NCBI RefSeq assembly: GCF_001753205.1
Contig: NZ_CP017560.1
Span: 620,001 to 684,000 of the forward strand
Reading direction: 5' to 3'
DNA length: 64,000 bases
From: Sporosarcina ureilytica
Lineage (GTDB): Bacteria; Bacillota; Bacilli; Bacillales_A; Planococcaceae
The position numbers and the translations under genes were made by a program. Under the pieces are notes generated by a model. The model searched no databases and had not been told where the DNA came from. It worked only from the letters and a program-made list of their open reading frames with translations. Of this stretch, positions 49,987 through 58,734 are shown piece by piece (position 1 is the first letter of the stretch; each line of letters begins with the position of its first letter).

Positions 49987-50650
49987 TATAAAGAAAGTCT
50001 ATGGAAGTGGCTCCTTACAAGTGCCGGTCCTGCATGGCATTGATTTGGAAATTGAGGACGGAGAGTTTGTCGCGATTATGGGGCCGTCGGGGTCTGGAAA
50101 ATCGACGTTAATGAATATTATCGGATTTTTAGACCATTCAACGGCCGGGACGTACGAGTTGAACGGAGAAGAAATCGGGGCGGTGAAAGAGAATCAATTG
50201 GCGAAATTACGAAACGAGCATGTCGGCTTTGTCTTTCAACAGTTTTTCTTATTGCCGCGTCTCAATGCACTTAAAAACGTAGAGTCTCCACTTAGTTATG
50301 CCAACGTTCCAAAACGGGAGCGTACAGAACGGGCGAAGGAAATGTTAGAAAAAGTGGGGTTGGCTGATCGAATGACTCATTTACCAAATGAGTTATCAGG
50401 CGGTCAAAAGCAACGGGTTGCGATCGCGCGTGCACTTGTGAATAACCCGACAATTATCTTAGCTGATGAACCAACAGGCGCATTAGATTCGAAGACGAGT
50501 GCACAAATTATGGACCTTCTAGTTGAATTAAACGAGGAAGGAAAAACGGTCATTATCGTCACGCATGAAGAAGAAATTGCGGCCTATGCGAATCGAGTCA
50601 TTACATTAAAAGATGGGTTGATCATCGACGATCGGGGGCAGACAGCGTGA
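49970..50650 (+). CDS. ABC transporter ATPase (YknY/MacB-type)
   Basis: 226 aa. Walker A GPSGSGKS, Q-loop VFQQFFLLP, signature LSGGQKQR, Walker B ILADEPTGAL and H-loop VTHE are all intact. MacB/LolD-type exporter ATPase. It overlaps the adaptor gene before it and the permease gene after it (GTGA). Likely starts at the first or second of two adjacent ATGs. Confidence 0.95.
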   Translation: MMKLSDIKKVYGSGSLQVPVLHGIDLEIEDGEFVAIMGPSGSGKSTLMNIIGFLDHSTAGTYELNGEEIGAVKENQLAKLRNEHVGFVFQQFFLLPRLNALKNVESPLSYANVPKRERTERAKEMLEKVGLADRMTHLPNELSGGQKQRVAIARALVNNPTIILADEPTGALDSKTSAQIMDLLVELNEEGKTVIIVTHEEEIAAYANRVITLKDGLIIDDRGQTA

Positions 50651-51861
50651 GTATTTGGGAAAGTTTTAAAATAGCGCTCTCCTCGATTTGGAATCATAAA
50701 ATCCGTTCGATTTTGACGATGTTAGGGATTATTATCGGTGTCGGCGCGGTCATTATCATCGTTGCGATTGGAGAAGGTGCAAAGAAACAAATTGCGGAAG
50801 ACGTATTCAGCACAGACAAAAATGCGATCGAATTGCACTACGCACCAATATATTCAGAAGATGAACAAGATTTTTTTTGGAATGAACCTCCTTTATCCGG
50901 AGAAGATTTAACCTTACTTGAGGACTTACCCGGCGTGAAGTCAATTATTGGCACAAACCAAGGCTGGGGGATGCTTGCGCATAATGAACAACAGGCTGAA
51001 GTGACGATTACAGGGATTGACGAAAATTACATGGTTGCAAAAGACCTTCAAATGCTGGAAGGCAGACCGTTTAACGTACGGGATAGCGAAGGGGTGAATC
51101 GTGTTGTCCTTATTGATTCAGTGACGCGAGAATACTTTTTTGCAGACGATGAAGAAGTTATCGGTGAAATTATTGACATACAAGATAATCCGTATAAAGT
51201 TGTCGGTGTTTACAAGTCGACCATACCAGAAGAATGGCTTCAGTATGATGATTTTATGAGTGGTGAAGTCTTAATGCCGAGAATGCTCGTGTCGATGATG
51301 TATGGCAGTCGGGAAGTGGAACAGGTTTCTGTCATTGCAGATTCACCGGACAACGTGACAGAGACAGGTCAATTAGTTGCCGACACTTTAACGGAAAATA
51401 AACAAATAGAAGACGGCATGTATATGATCAATGACTTCTCCGAATATGAGGCAGAGCTCGAAGGATTTTACACAACGATCACATTGTTTATCGGCAGCAT
51501 CGCCGGAATTTCATTATTAGTCGGTGGGATTGGGGTTATGAACATTATGCTCGTCTCAGTTACTGAACGAACCCGCGAAATTGGTTTGAGAAAAGCGTTA
51601 GGGGCGACAAGAGGGAGAATCTTACTTCAGTTTTTAATCGAATCGGTTACGTTAACATCCTTAGGCGGCCTCATTGGCATTGGTTTTGCAGCGGCGGCGA
51701 CTTTCATAGCTTCTCAATTATTACCTTTCGATGCAATCATTAGTCCAGTCGTTGTTTTAATTGGATTTCTATTCTCAGCTTTTATCGGCGTTATCTTTGG
51801 TGTATTGCCCGCAAATAAAGCATCCAAACTGAGTCCAATTGACGCGTTACGTTATGAATAA
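50647..51861 (+). CDS. ABC transporter permease (YknZ/MacB-type)
   Basis: 404 aa. One N-terminal helix after NHKIRSILTMLGIIIGVGAVI, a ~220-residue extracytoplasmic MacB-PCD domain, then three C-terminal helices with the FtsX motif SVTERTREIGLRKALGATRGRIL. GTG start overlapping the ATPase TGA. With YknX and YknY it forms an exporter of peptides or lipids, in B. subtilis protecting against the SDP toxin; the substrate here is unknown. No yknW homologue is present. Confidence 0.93.
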   Translation: MSIWESFKIALSSIWNHKIRSILTMLGIIIGVGAVIIIVAIGEGAKKQIAEDVFSTDKNAIELHYAPIYSEDEQDFFWNEPPLSGEDLTLLEDLPGVKSIIGTNQGWGMLAHNEQQAEVTITGIDENYMVAKDLQMLEGRPFNVRDSEGVNRVVLIDSVTREYFFADDEEVIGEIIDIQDNPYKVVGVYKSTIPEEWLQYDDFMSGEVLMPRMLVSMMYGSREVEQVSVIADSPDNVTETGQLVADTLTENKQIEDGMYMINDFSEYEAELEGFYTTITLFIGSIAGISLLVGGIGVMNIMLVSVTERTREIGLRKALGATRGRILLQFLIESVTLTSLGGLIGIGFAAAATFIASQLLPFDAIISPVVVLIGFLFSAFIGVIFGVLPANKASKLSPIDALRYE

Positions 51862-51862
51862 A

Positions 51863-51908
51863 TAAAACGATTTGCCCGCCAAACAGACGGTGGGCAAGTC
51901 GTTTTATA
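51863..51908 (+). terminator. Terminator of the ABC operon
   Basis: AAAACGATTTGCCC.CC / GG.GGGCAAGTCGTTTT hairpin followed by TATATC. Confidence 0.85.
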
Positions 51909-51948
51909 TCTTCCAAGCAATATAATTCCCTTTTCCAAAAAAATATTG

Positions 51949-51967
51949 CATACTATTAATTAGTATG
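51949..51967 (+). promoter_or_regulatory. Palindromic operator, HxlR/DUF24-like
   Basis: CATACTATTAATTAGTATG, a perfect 7-5-7 inverted repeat 57 nt before the FMN-reductase gene. TACT-N7-AGTA resembles the sites of HxlR-family (YodB/CatR/HypR) repressors that control quinone and flavin reductases in Bacillus. The regulator is inferred. Confidence 0.5.
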
Positions 51968-52023
51968 AATTCAAGATAGTTTTTCGAGAAATCATATAAA
52001 AATAGAAAAGGGAGTTTTATAAC

Positions 52024-52590
52024 ATGGCAATTAAAGTAAAGGCAATTATCGGGAGTACTAGTTCCACTTCATTTAACTTAAAGCTAGTTGAATATATGAG
52101 ACAACGTTATGCGGATAAATTAGAAATCACACCTGTTTTCTTAAACAATTTGGAAATGTACGGAGTCGACAATGAAAACAGTCCATCAGATGATGTAGTA
52201 GATTTTAAAGCGGAAATTAAAGATTCCGATGCAGTCCTATTTGCAGTTCCAGAATATAACTTCTCCATTCCGGCACCTTTGAAAAATGCAATTGATTGGT
52301 TATCACGCGGCGGTGACTTCTTGTTAAGTGGAAAACCTGCATTCATTGTTGGTTCATCAATGGGTGTTTTAGGAAGTGTTCGCGCACAACTACACTTGCG
52401 TGAAATCTTATCAAACCCAGCTTTAGCACCGAAGATTTTACCAGGAAACGAAGTGTATATCGGTTCAATCCATGAGAAAATAAACGAAGCAGGCGAATTA
52501 ACAGACGAGGCAACAATTGCTTTCCTGGACCAAGTCGTCGAAAACTTTGTAGCTTTTTATAATGAAACAAAAGCAACAGTAATTGCATAA
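52024..52590 (+). CDS. NADPH-dependent FMN reductase family protein
   Basis: 188 aa flavodoxin-like protein. GSTSSTSFNLKLVEYM is the FMN phosphate loop and VPEYNFSIPAPLKNAIDWLSRG the flavin contact characteristic of the family. It reduces quinones, azo dyes or chromate with NAD(P)H. AAAAGGGAG ribosome site. The palindrome upstream suggests control by an electrophile-sensing repressor. Confidence 0.92.
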   Translation: MAIKVKAIIGSTSSTSFNLKLVEYMRQRYADKLEITPVFLNNLEMYGVDNENSPSDDVVDFKAEIKDSDAVLFAVPEYNFSIPAPLKNAIDWLSRGGDFLLSGKPAFIVGSSMGVLGSVRAQLHLREILSNPALAPKILPGNEVYIGSIHEKINEAGELTDEATIAFLDQVVENFVAFYNETKATVIA

Positions 52591-52643
52591 TTTAATCAGA
52601 TTACCTTAATCGTATCGACTATAGATTCAGGTTAAATAACAAG

Positions 52644-52674
52644 CAAAAAAGCACATCACTGGTGTGCTTTTTTT
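52644..52674 (+). terminator. Terminator of the FMN-reductase gene
   Basis: AAAAGCACATCA / TGGTGTGCTTTTTTT hairpin. Confidence 0.8.
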
Positions 52675-52836
52675 AATATTGTTTAACTACTCGCCTTTAT
52701 TTTGATTTCTAGTATATACCAAATATTTCCTGTTTCAAGCCTCATGGGGCTGGGTATAACAGGTTTATCAATGTCGGGACTATCTCGTTGTCTGACATTG
52801 ACAATCGTCCAGAAAGGGGAACTCCGGTACATCATC

Positions 52837-52977
52837 ATGAGAAGTCTAACAGATGAAGAACTTATTAAGGCATATTTTCAGGCTAAGAAATTAGGGCTTG
52901 ATCCTAATTTTATTCAACTACTAGAATCAGCACTCAAACGACGCCAAATCTATATGTATAAAGGCAGAGAAAAATAA
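52837..52977 (+). CDS. sda: Sporulation histidine kinase inhibitor Sda
   Basis: 46 aa, the normal length of Sda, two-helix hairpin: RSLTDEELIKAYFQAKKLGL, then NFIQLLESALKRRQI. Sda binds the sporulation kinases (KinA-type) and blocks phosphorelay entry when DNA replication is disturbed. The ATG at 52837 gives the family N-terminus; the frame extends upstream without homology. The best purine stretch (AAAGGGG) is ~18 nt away, so initiation is unusual. I saw no clear DnaA boxes upstream, unlike B. subtilis sda. Confidence 0.85.
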   Translation: MRSLTDEELIKAYFQAKKLGLDPNFIQLLESALKRRQIYMYKGREK

Positions 52978-52995
52978 AGGAAGTAGCCGTACTAT

Positions 52996-53042
52996 TCAGG
53001 AAAAGGTTGTTCTAAAGCGATATATGGAATAACCTTTTTCTG
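52996..53042 (+). terminator. Terminator of sda
   Basis: AAAAGGTTGTTC / GGAATAACCTTTTT hairpin with a 15-nt loop. Confidence 0.7.
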
Positions 53043-53267
53043 TGTACAGACGTATGAAGGCTAATGTGTAAACCGCAACCTTGCACGTTTGTTTTTCACA
53101 AATCGGAACGTCTCTTGGATAAACTCCGTATAGTAGAATAATGACAAGATGTGCGTTCAGTTGACAAGGTGTTGTCGGTTTATTCGAAAATAAGCATTTT
53201 ATTGACACAACGGGCCGATTTTCATGTACGCTATAATAGATGATAGATAATGATGGAGGTTTGAATC

Positions 53268-53762
53268 ATGGACAACAAGATAGAAAGTTTCAAATCCGTT
53301 ATGGGGAATTATCCAACGGGCGTCACTGTCGTAACAGCATTCAACGAACAAAATGAGCCGATGGGATTAACGGTAAACTCATTTGCTTCTGTATCGCTAG
53401 ATCCTTTGCTTATTTTATGGTCAATTGATAAAAATGCAGGTTCCTATGATGACTTTTTAAAAGTCGAGCGTTTCTCAGTGAATATTTTAGCCGCTGATCA
53501 AGGAGATATCTGTCAGTTATTCGCAAGTCGTGTTGCAGATCGATTTGCACAATGTGAGTGGGAAAAGTCAGAATTAAGCTTACCAGTTCTGAAAGATTCA
53601 TTAGCTACTTTACAATGTAAAGTTCATCAGAAAGTGGAAGCTGGCGACCATACAATTATGATCGGTGAAGTAGTAGATATCCAAAACAATGACAAAAATC
53701 CTCTTCTCTATCATAAACGTACTTTTGGCCAAATTCCTGAAACGTTTTATCCACAATCTTAA
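53268..53762 (+). CDS. Flavin reductase family protein
   Basis: 164 aa, FMN-binding split-barrel flavin reductase (HpaC-like): MGNYPTGVTVVTAFNEQNEPMGLTVNSFASVSLDPLLILWSI and HTIMIGEVVDIQ. It reduces FMN or FAD with NAD(P)H, usually to supply a monooxygenase; no partner is adjacent. ATGGAGG ribosome site. Confidence 0.9.
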   Translation: MDNKIESFKSVMGNYPTGVTVVTAFNEQNEPMGLTVNSFASVSLDPLLILWSIDKNAGSYDDFLKVERFSVNILAADQGDICQLFASRVADRFAQCEWEKSELSLPVLKDSLATLQCKVHQKVEAGDHTIMIGEVVDIQNNDKNPLLYHKRTFGQIPETFYPQS

Positions 53763-53766
53763 TTTT

Positions 53767-53817
53767 CAAAGCCGTCCAACGCGTGTCTATTTGACTGGTT
53801 GGACGGCTTTTTATTTT
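53767..53817. terminator. Terminator between convergent genes
   Basis: AAGCCGTCCAAC / GGTTGGACGGCTT hairpin followed by TTTATTTTT. Confidence 0.85.
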
Positions 53818-53840
53818 TCAAGCAAAACGAAGCTTGCGAA

Positions 53841-54971
53841 TTAACGAGCCGTTTGTTGATAGGCATTGCGTTTTAATTTCGCAAAGACTTGTTTCAAATC
53901 CGCGATTAGATCATCGCAATCTTCTATGCCGACAGAAAAACGCAGTAGTTTATTACAAACCCCGCGACGTAATCGGTCTTCTTCCGGCATGCTCATATGG
54001 GTTTGTGTAGTTGGATACGTGATGAAACTTTCAACGCCACCAAGACTTTCGGCGAAAGTAATGAGTTTTAGATTTTGCAGAAAGGGATTGACCCACTCGC
54101 TTTTTTGAAGACGAAACGATACCATCCCGCCTTGCCCCGCATATAACACATCTTTCACAAGTGGCTCTGTTTTTAAATAAGCCACAATTTCTTTTGCATT
54201 TTTATCATGTTGTTTCATTCTTAAATGGAGCGTTTTCAGCCCCCGAATCGTTAGCCAGGCATCCGTAGGGGAAAGAACTGCACCAATCGTATTATGATTC
54301 GCGCCTAATTGCTGGCAAAGTGCATCCCCTTTGGCAACAACGAGTCCTGCGAGTACATCATTATGACCGCCAATATATTTGGTTGCACTGTGTAAAACAA
54401 TATGTGCACCAAGTTCAATCGGTCTTTGGAAATACGGCGTGAGAAACGTATTGTCTACGATAAGGAGTAACTGATACTTTTCAGCAAGTGCCGCGTACGC
54501 TTGAATGTCAATCGTTTCCATAAGTGGATTTGTTGGGGTTTCAATAAATAGCGCTTTTGTTTTTGGCGTAATACATGCTTCTACCTCGGCAACACTAGCA
54601 AAATCAGTATAGGTCGTTTGAATTGAATACAAATCTGCGTAATCATCGAGTAAACGGTATGTGCCGCCGTAAATATCTTCAGGTACAATGAGTTCATCGC
54701 CCGAACGAAACAATGACAGTACGAGCTGAATGGCGGCCATACCGGAGCTACAGGCAAACCCTGCATCACCACTTTCTAAATTGGCGATGCCTTCTTCTAA
54801 AAGGGCACGCGTAGGATTTTTGGTTCGCGAATAATCATAACCCGTGGATTCTCCAATGCCGGTATGTTCAAAAGCTGTCGATAAATAAATTGGGGCACTG
54901 ACCGCACCTGTTTTGGCATCACTGCGATTTCCTAATTGGACAAGTTGAGTGGCTAACTGATTGTTTTTCAT
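53841..54971 (-). CDS. metI: Cystathionine gamma-synthase / O-acylhomoserine thiol-lyase
   Basis: 376 aa PLP enzyme of the Cys/Met family. GYDYSRTKNPTR (44-55), SSGMAAIQLVL (75-85), VDNTFLTPYFQRP (172-184) and SATKYIGGHND with the PLP lysine K198. MetI-type length and motifs. It condenses O-acylhomoserine with cysteine or sulfide in methionine synthesis. A SAM-I riboswitch in its leader confirms a methionine role. A metC-type partner is not adjacent, so which of the two activities dominates is open. Confidence 0.9.
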   Translation of the reverse strand: MKNNQLATQLVQLGNRSDAKTGAVSAPIYLSTAFEHTGIGESTGYDYSRTKNPTRALLEEGIANLESGDAGFACSSGMAAIQLVLSLFRSGDELIVPEDIYGGTYRLLDDYADLYSIQTTYTDFASVAEVEACITPKTKALFIETPTNPLMETIDIQAYAALAEKYQLLLIVDNTFLTPYFQRPIELGAHIVLHSATKYIGGHNDVLAGLVVAKGDALCQQLGANHNTIGAVLSPTDAWLTIRGLKTLHLRMKQHDKNAKEIVAYLKTEPLVKDVLYAGQGGMVSFRLQKSEWVNPFLQNLKLITFAESLGGVESFITYPTTQTHMSMPEEDRLRRGVCNKLLRFSVGIEDCDDLIADLKQVFAKLKRNAYQQTAR

Positions 54972-54994
54972 TAATATCCCTTCCTTTGCTAAAA

Positions 54995-55150
54995 TAAAAA
55001 GAGCGCTCTATAAGAAGAGTGCTCCCAATCATCACGAAGTCAATCTTCTTATCTTCAAGGCGACACACCTTTTGGAATTAGCACCAATGCCGTATGGCTG
55101 GTTGCTGAGACTTCATCGGGCCAATCCCTCTGTCTCTCTTGATAAGAAAT
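54995..55150 (-). promoter_or_regulatory. SAM-I (S-box) riboswitch
   Basis: Minus-strand leader of metI. Conserved elements in order: CTTATCAAGAGAGACAGAGG, GGCCCGATGAAGTCTCAGCAACC, then GGTGCTAATTCC and AAGATAAG closing P1. It ends in a terminator hairpin GAGCACTCTT / AGAGCGCTC plus TTTTTA. SAM binding should switch off metI transcription. Confidence 0.95.
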
Positions 55151-55280
55151 GAAAATATTAAATTATTGGAAAATATAGATTTATATTTATGCTATCACGA
55201 CTTGATTAATTAAACAAGCAGAGATTCTATTAAACATGTAAAATGATTATAAATTAAAGATAGGAATGGGGGGCGTACAT

Positions 55281-55802
55281 ATGAAACAAACGGTTTATTG
55301 GTCGAAGGTGCAGCTTGCGGAATGGTCCATGTATATGGCTGCCACAGAAAAAGGATTATGTTACATCGGAACGCCGGATGCACCTTTTGAAGAGCTCTCC
55401 AATTGGGCGGCGAAGCGTATTCGCAATGCACTTTTGGAAGAAAATCAGGAGATCATTGCGCCTTATGCAAATGAACTACGTGCTACGATAGATGGAAAAG
55501 GTAAAACTTTTACAGGCCAACTTGATTTGTATGGGACACCTTTTCAGCAAAGTGTTTGGGAAGTCTTGCAAACGATTCCTTATGGAGACACGATTTCTTA
55601 TACGGACGTTGCTGAACGCCTTCAGAAACCAAAGGCGGTTCGTGCGGTTGGGGGAGCCATTGGTGCGAATCCAGTCTTAATTGTCGTTCCGTGTCACCGG
55701 GTGATGACGAAAGATGGTAAACTAGGTGGTTTTCGTGCAGGTTTGACGATGAAAGAACAATTGCTTAAATTAGAGCGGTCGGGAGGTACAAGAGGGGAGT
55801 AG
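55281..55802 (+). CDS. ogt: Methylated-DNA-protein-cysteine methyltransferase
   Basis: 173 aa. Active site PCHRV with the acceptor cysteine, preceded by GTPFQQSVWEVLQTIPYGDTISYTDVAERL, the DNA-binding helix-turn-helix and Arg finger region. It repairs O6-alkylguanine by suicidal transfer. ATG at 55281 with GGGGGGC 7 nt upstream. It is followed 3 nt later by the MATE gene. Confidence 0.95.
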   Translation: MKQTVYWSKVQLAEWSMYMAATEKGLCYIGTPDAPFEELSNWAAKRIRNALLEENQEIIAPYANELRATIDGKGKTFTGQLDLYGTPFQQSVWEVLQTIPYGDTISYTDVAERLQKPKAVRAVGGAIGANPVLIVVPCHRVMTKDGKLGGFRAGLTMKEQLLKLERSGGTRGE

Positions 55803-55805
55803 GAC

Positions 55806-57140
55806 ATGGCAAAACAACATGACTTTACGGAAGGGAATATTGTTAAACAGCTGTTCATTTTTTCAGCACCAATTATTTTGACGAATCTACTGCAAATCTC
55901 TTATCAGTTTATTGATAGTTTGTGGATTGGAAATTTAATCGGTGCGGATGCACTTGGGGCTGTGGCGATTTCAGGTACTATCGTTTTTACGGTCCTATCC
56001 TTTGTCATCGGTTTAAACAACGCCGCTTTGACGATTTTATCCCAACAAAAAGGGAAAGGGAGCGAAGAAGGACTCAAACGATACTTAAATGCCTTTGTCG
56101 TCATGCTTACATTGATGTCGATTTCATTAGGTATCGCCGGATATGTCTTGTCAGAACATGTTTTACGATGGCTCGGTACGCCGGAAACAATGGTTCCGAT
56201 GGCGTCTGCTTATTTGAAAATTAATTTCATCGGGATGTTGTTTTTATTTGGCTATAATTTCATTGGAACGGTCTATCGCTCAGTAGGTGATTCAAAAACA
56301 CCTCTGTATTTTGTATTAACAGCCGTCATTTTAAATACAATTTTAGATCCCGTGTTTATTAGCGTGTTCGGCTGGGGAATTGAAGGCGCGGCCTATGCAA
56401 CAATTCTTTCTCAAGGTGTGGCATTTGGTCTTGGTGTTTATTTCACAATCACGAAAAAACTCGTTCCTTTTTCAAAGCCTTCGTTGCCATCAAAACAAGA
56501 AGTGGGGAGTATTTTGAAGCTTGGCATTCCAGCAGGGCTTCAAATGAGTGTCATCTCAGCAGGTTCCATGGCCATTATGAGTGTCGTCGCCTCGTTTGGT
56601 GCGCCGGTTGTTGCAGGGTACGGGGCGTCCCAACGGTTGGATAATTTAATTATGCTGCCGGCACAGGCGCTTGGCGTAGCCGTGAATAGTATGGCTGGGC
56701 AAAATATTGGCGCGAATAAATGGGAACGTGTGCATAAAATTACGTTTTATGGATTCATTTATAATTTAGGTGTTATGATTGTTTTAGCTTCTATTATGTT
56801 TTTATTTGCGACTTATGGCATTCGTTTATTTATCCAAGCACCAGACGCAGTTGAATTTGGCACGAAGTATTTGAAAATGGTTGCTTTCTTCTATCCGTTT
56901 TTAGGTATCAACTTTATTTTAAATGGAGCGGTTCGTGCAGCGGGCGCCATGTTCCAAGTGCTCATTTTGAATATCATTTCGTTTTGGATTTTGCGTTTCC
57001 CGCTCACGTATACGATGTCATCGATTTACGGTGAAAAGGGGATTGCTTTAGGGATTGGCATAAGCTTTGTCATCAGTAGTCTTTTTGCATTTTTATATTA
57101 TCGTTTTGGTCGTTGGAGACGCGCGAAAGTGATAAATTAA
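55806..57140 (+). CDS. MATE-family efflux transporter
   Basis: 444 aa, twelve helices in two repeats. N-terminal FTEGNIVKQLFIFSAPIILTNLLQISYQFIDSLWIGNLIG and mid-protein LKLGIPAGLQMSV, typical MATE. It exports drugs or metabolites using a Na+ or H+ gradient. It is in an operon with ogt (3-nt gap, GAGGGGAG site). Substrate unknown. Confidence 0.93.
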   Translation: MAKQHDFTEGNIVKQLFIFSAPIILTNLLQISYQFIDSLWIGNLIGADALGAVAISGTIVFTVLSFVIGLNNAALTILSQQKGKGSEEGLKRYLNAFVVMLTLMSISLGIAGYVLSEHVLRWLGTPETMVPMASAYLKINFIGMLFLFGYNFIGTVYRSVGDSKTPLYFVLTAVILNTILDPVFISVFGWGIEGAAYATILSQGVAFGLGVYFTITKKLVPFSKPSLPSKQEVGSILKLGIPAGLQMSVISAGSMAIMSVVASFGAPVVAGYGASQRLDNLIMLPAQALGVAVNSMAGQNIGANKWERVHKITFYGFIYNLGVMIVLASIMFLFATYGIRLFIQAPDAVEFGTKYLKMVAFFYPFLGINFILNGAVRAAGAMFQVLILNIISFWILRFPLTYTMSSIYGEKGIALGIGISFVISSLFAFLYYRFGRWRRAKVIN

Positions 57141-57174
57141 AGATGATGAATGAAGAAATTGGAGGAATACTATT

Positions 57175-57516
57175 ATGAACGAATTACCAAATTGCCCGAA
57201 GTGTCAGTCGGAGTATACGTATGAAGACGGCAACCTCATTGTTTGTCCAGAATGTGCGCATGAATGGACATTGGGGGAAGAAAATGAACCAGCTGAAGAG
57301 GAAAGAGTCTTTAAAGATGCGCATGGGAATATCTTAGTAGACGGCGATACGGTCACAGTCATTAAAGACCTGAAAGTAAAGGGAAGTTCCCTCGTCGTTA
57401 AAAAAGGAACAAAAGTAAAAGGGATTCGCCTCATCGAAGGAGACCATGACATCGACTGTAAAATCGATGGCATTGGTGCAATGCAGTTGAAAACAGAGTT
57501 TGTGAAAAAATTATAA
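57175..57516 (+). CDS. YjdM/PhnA-like zinc-ribbon protein
   Basis: 113 aa. N-terminal zinc ribbon [21 protein letters not shown], then the conserved [25 protein letters not shown] domain. This family is often labelled alkylphosphonate utilisation PhnA, but the role is uncertain. TTGGAGG ribosome site. It follows the MATE gene by 34 nt and ends at a terminator. Confidence 0.92.
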   Translation: MNELPNCPKCQSEYTYEDGNLIVCPECAHEWTLGEENEPAEEERVFKDAHGNILVDGDTVTVIKDLKVKGSSLVVKKGTKVKGIRLIEGDHDIDCKIDGIGAMQLKTEFVKKL

Positions 57517-57519
57517 TGC

Positions 57520-57566
57520 ATAGCGTCCATTGTTGAATTTTCTTGATCAATAATGGGCGCTTTTTG
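57520..57566 (+). terminator. Terminator of yjdM
   Basis: AGCGTCCATT / AATGGGCGCT hairpin followed by TTTTTG. Confidence 0.75.
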
Positions 57567-57659
57567 TGTTGCGCGTATTAATTGAGGAAATCTCTGCACA
57601 TAGCTATGTTTATGGAGCGGAGTTAATTCCAAGACTTGACGCAATTTAGGTTCTTTATT

Positions 57660-57706
57660 ATTTTAAAGGCTTTCTACATGTTAGTTCCAAGTGTAGAAAG
57701 CCTTAT
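57660..57706 (-). terminator. Terminator of the lipid kinase gene
   Basis: AAGGCTTTCTACA / TGTAGAAAGCCTT hairpin at the end of the minus-strand gene, flanked by T-runs on both strands. Confidence 0.75.
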
Positions 57707-58602
57707 GTTGTTAGAAGTAATTGCAGTGCATGTGGCTGGATTTTAATATGTAGCGGCATCGCTTGAATGATTTCTCCATCAAAAATAACTGGAATTAGTC
57801 TATCTGTTGAAATTGTGAGCTCTTTTCCAACCGAGTATGTAATTCCGTTTTTCCGAATAGGTTTTCCGGTTAATAAAGCAGGAAAGATGCGAGTCATTGC
57901 TTTAAAGCGGTTAATCCCGTGAAACATGGTGAGATTGAATTGCCCGTCTGTCGGATTTGCATCTGGACAAATCTTTAATCCGCCGCCATACGAAGTGGTA
58001 TTGCCACAAACGATTAACCAAGCGTGATGGACGAATTGTTTTTGATGGTCAATTGTTATTTTGGCGTTAAAGGGTTTAAAGGTAAGTGCAGTTCCGATTG
58101 AAGCAATTAGGTAGGCGAGTGAAACCAATCCGAGCTTATTAAAAAATGGCAGGTAAGATGCATGTTTAACTTTTTCTTCTATCGTCGTATCAATGCCAAC
58201 TCCCGCAACGGTGATGCCGAAACGATCATTCAACTGCAGTAAATCGATACAAGTTGTTTTTCCATGAAGGATTCCTTGAATAAATTGTTCTGGACAATTC
58301 GTCAGATTGAACATTCTTGCGGTGTCATTTCCCGAACCTGCCGGAAATATAGCGAGTGGAATCGATGTATTCGCAAGTTCCTGTATGACTGAACTAATTG
58401 TCCCGTCCCCGCCAATTACGCCGACAGCCCGCACTTGATTAGTTTTTAATGCATGACTAACAAAATGTCTTGTTTCATTTGTTGATGTACTCACGAGCTT
58501 CTTAAATGGTACATTTTCCGTATGCAGTTTCTTCTCCAAACTTCGCCAAAAAGTAGTCGCTTTTCCATTACCAGAAGACGAATTAATAATAAAGATGAAC
58601 AT
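57703..58602 (-). CDS. Diacylglycerol kinase-like lipid kinase
   Basis: 299 aa of the DAGK_cat/YegS family. FIINSSSGNGKA at the start, GVIGGDGTISSVIQELA as the nucleotide loop and LAIFPAGSGNDTARMF are all typical. It phosphorylates a lipid such as diacylglycerol or a sphingoid-like base. The ATG at 58602 has AAGGAGG 6 nt upstream; the longer frame has none. Confidence 0.9.
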   Translation of the reverse strand: MFIFIINSSSGNGKATTFWRSLEKKLHTENVPFKKLVSTSTNETRHFVSHALKTNQVRAVGVIGGDGTISSVIQELANTSIPLAIFPAGSGNDTARMFNLTNCPEQFIQGILHGKTTCIDLLQLNDRFGITVAGVGIDTTIEEKVKHASYLPFFNKLGLVSLAYLIASIGTALTFKPFNAKITIDHQKQFVHHAWLIVCGNTTSYGGGLKICPDANPTDGQFNLTMFHGINRFKAMTRIFPALLTGKPIRKNGITYSVGKELTISTDRLIPVIFDGEIIQAMPLHIKIQPHALQLLLTT

Positions 58603-58734
58603 AATATCCTCCTTTCTCTTTAAAACTCCCTGTAAAAGACTCATTCTTATTAATAGTGTAACAATATTTAGTTAACGCGGGTATACTAAAATATAAAAAC
58701 CTTCATATTTCGATAGAAAAGGAGGGGGATAAGA

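Noticed and set aside
52702..52836. Longer Sda reading frame
   Set aside because: The 45 extra residues have no similarity to Sda and the family is normally about 46 aa; the extension has no ribosome site.
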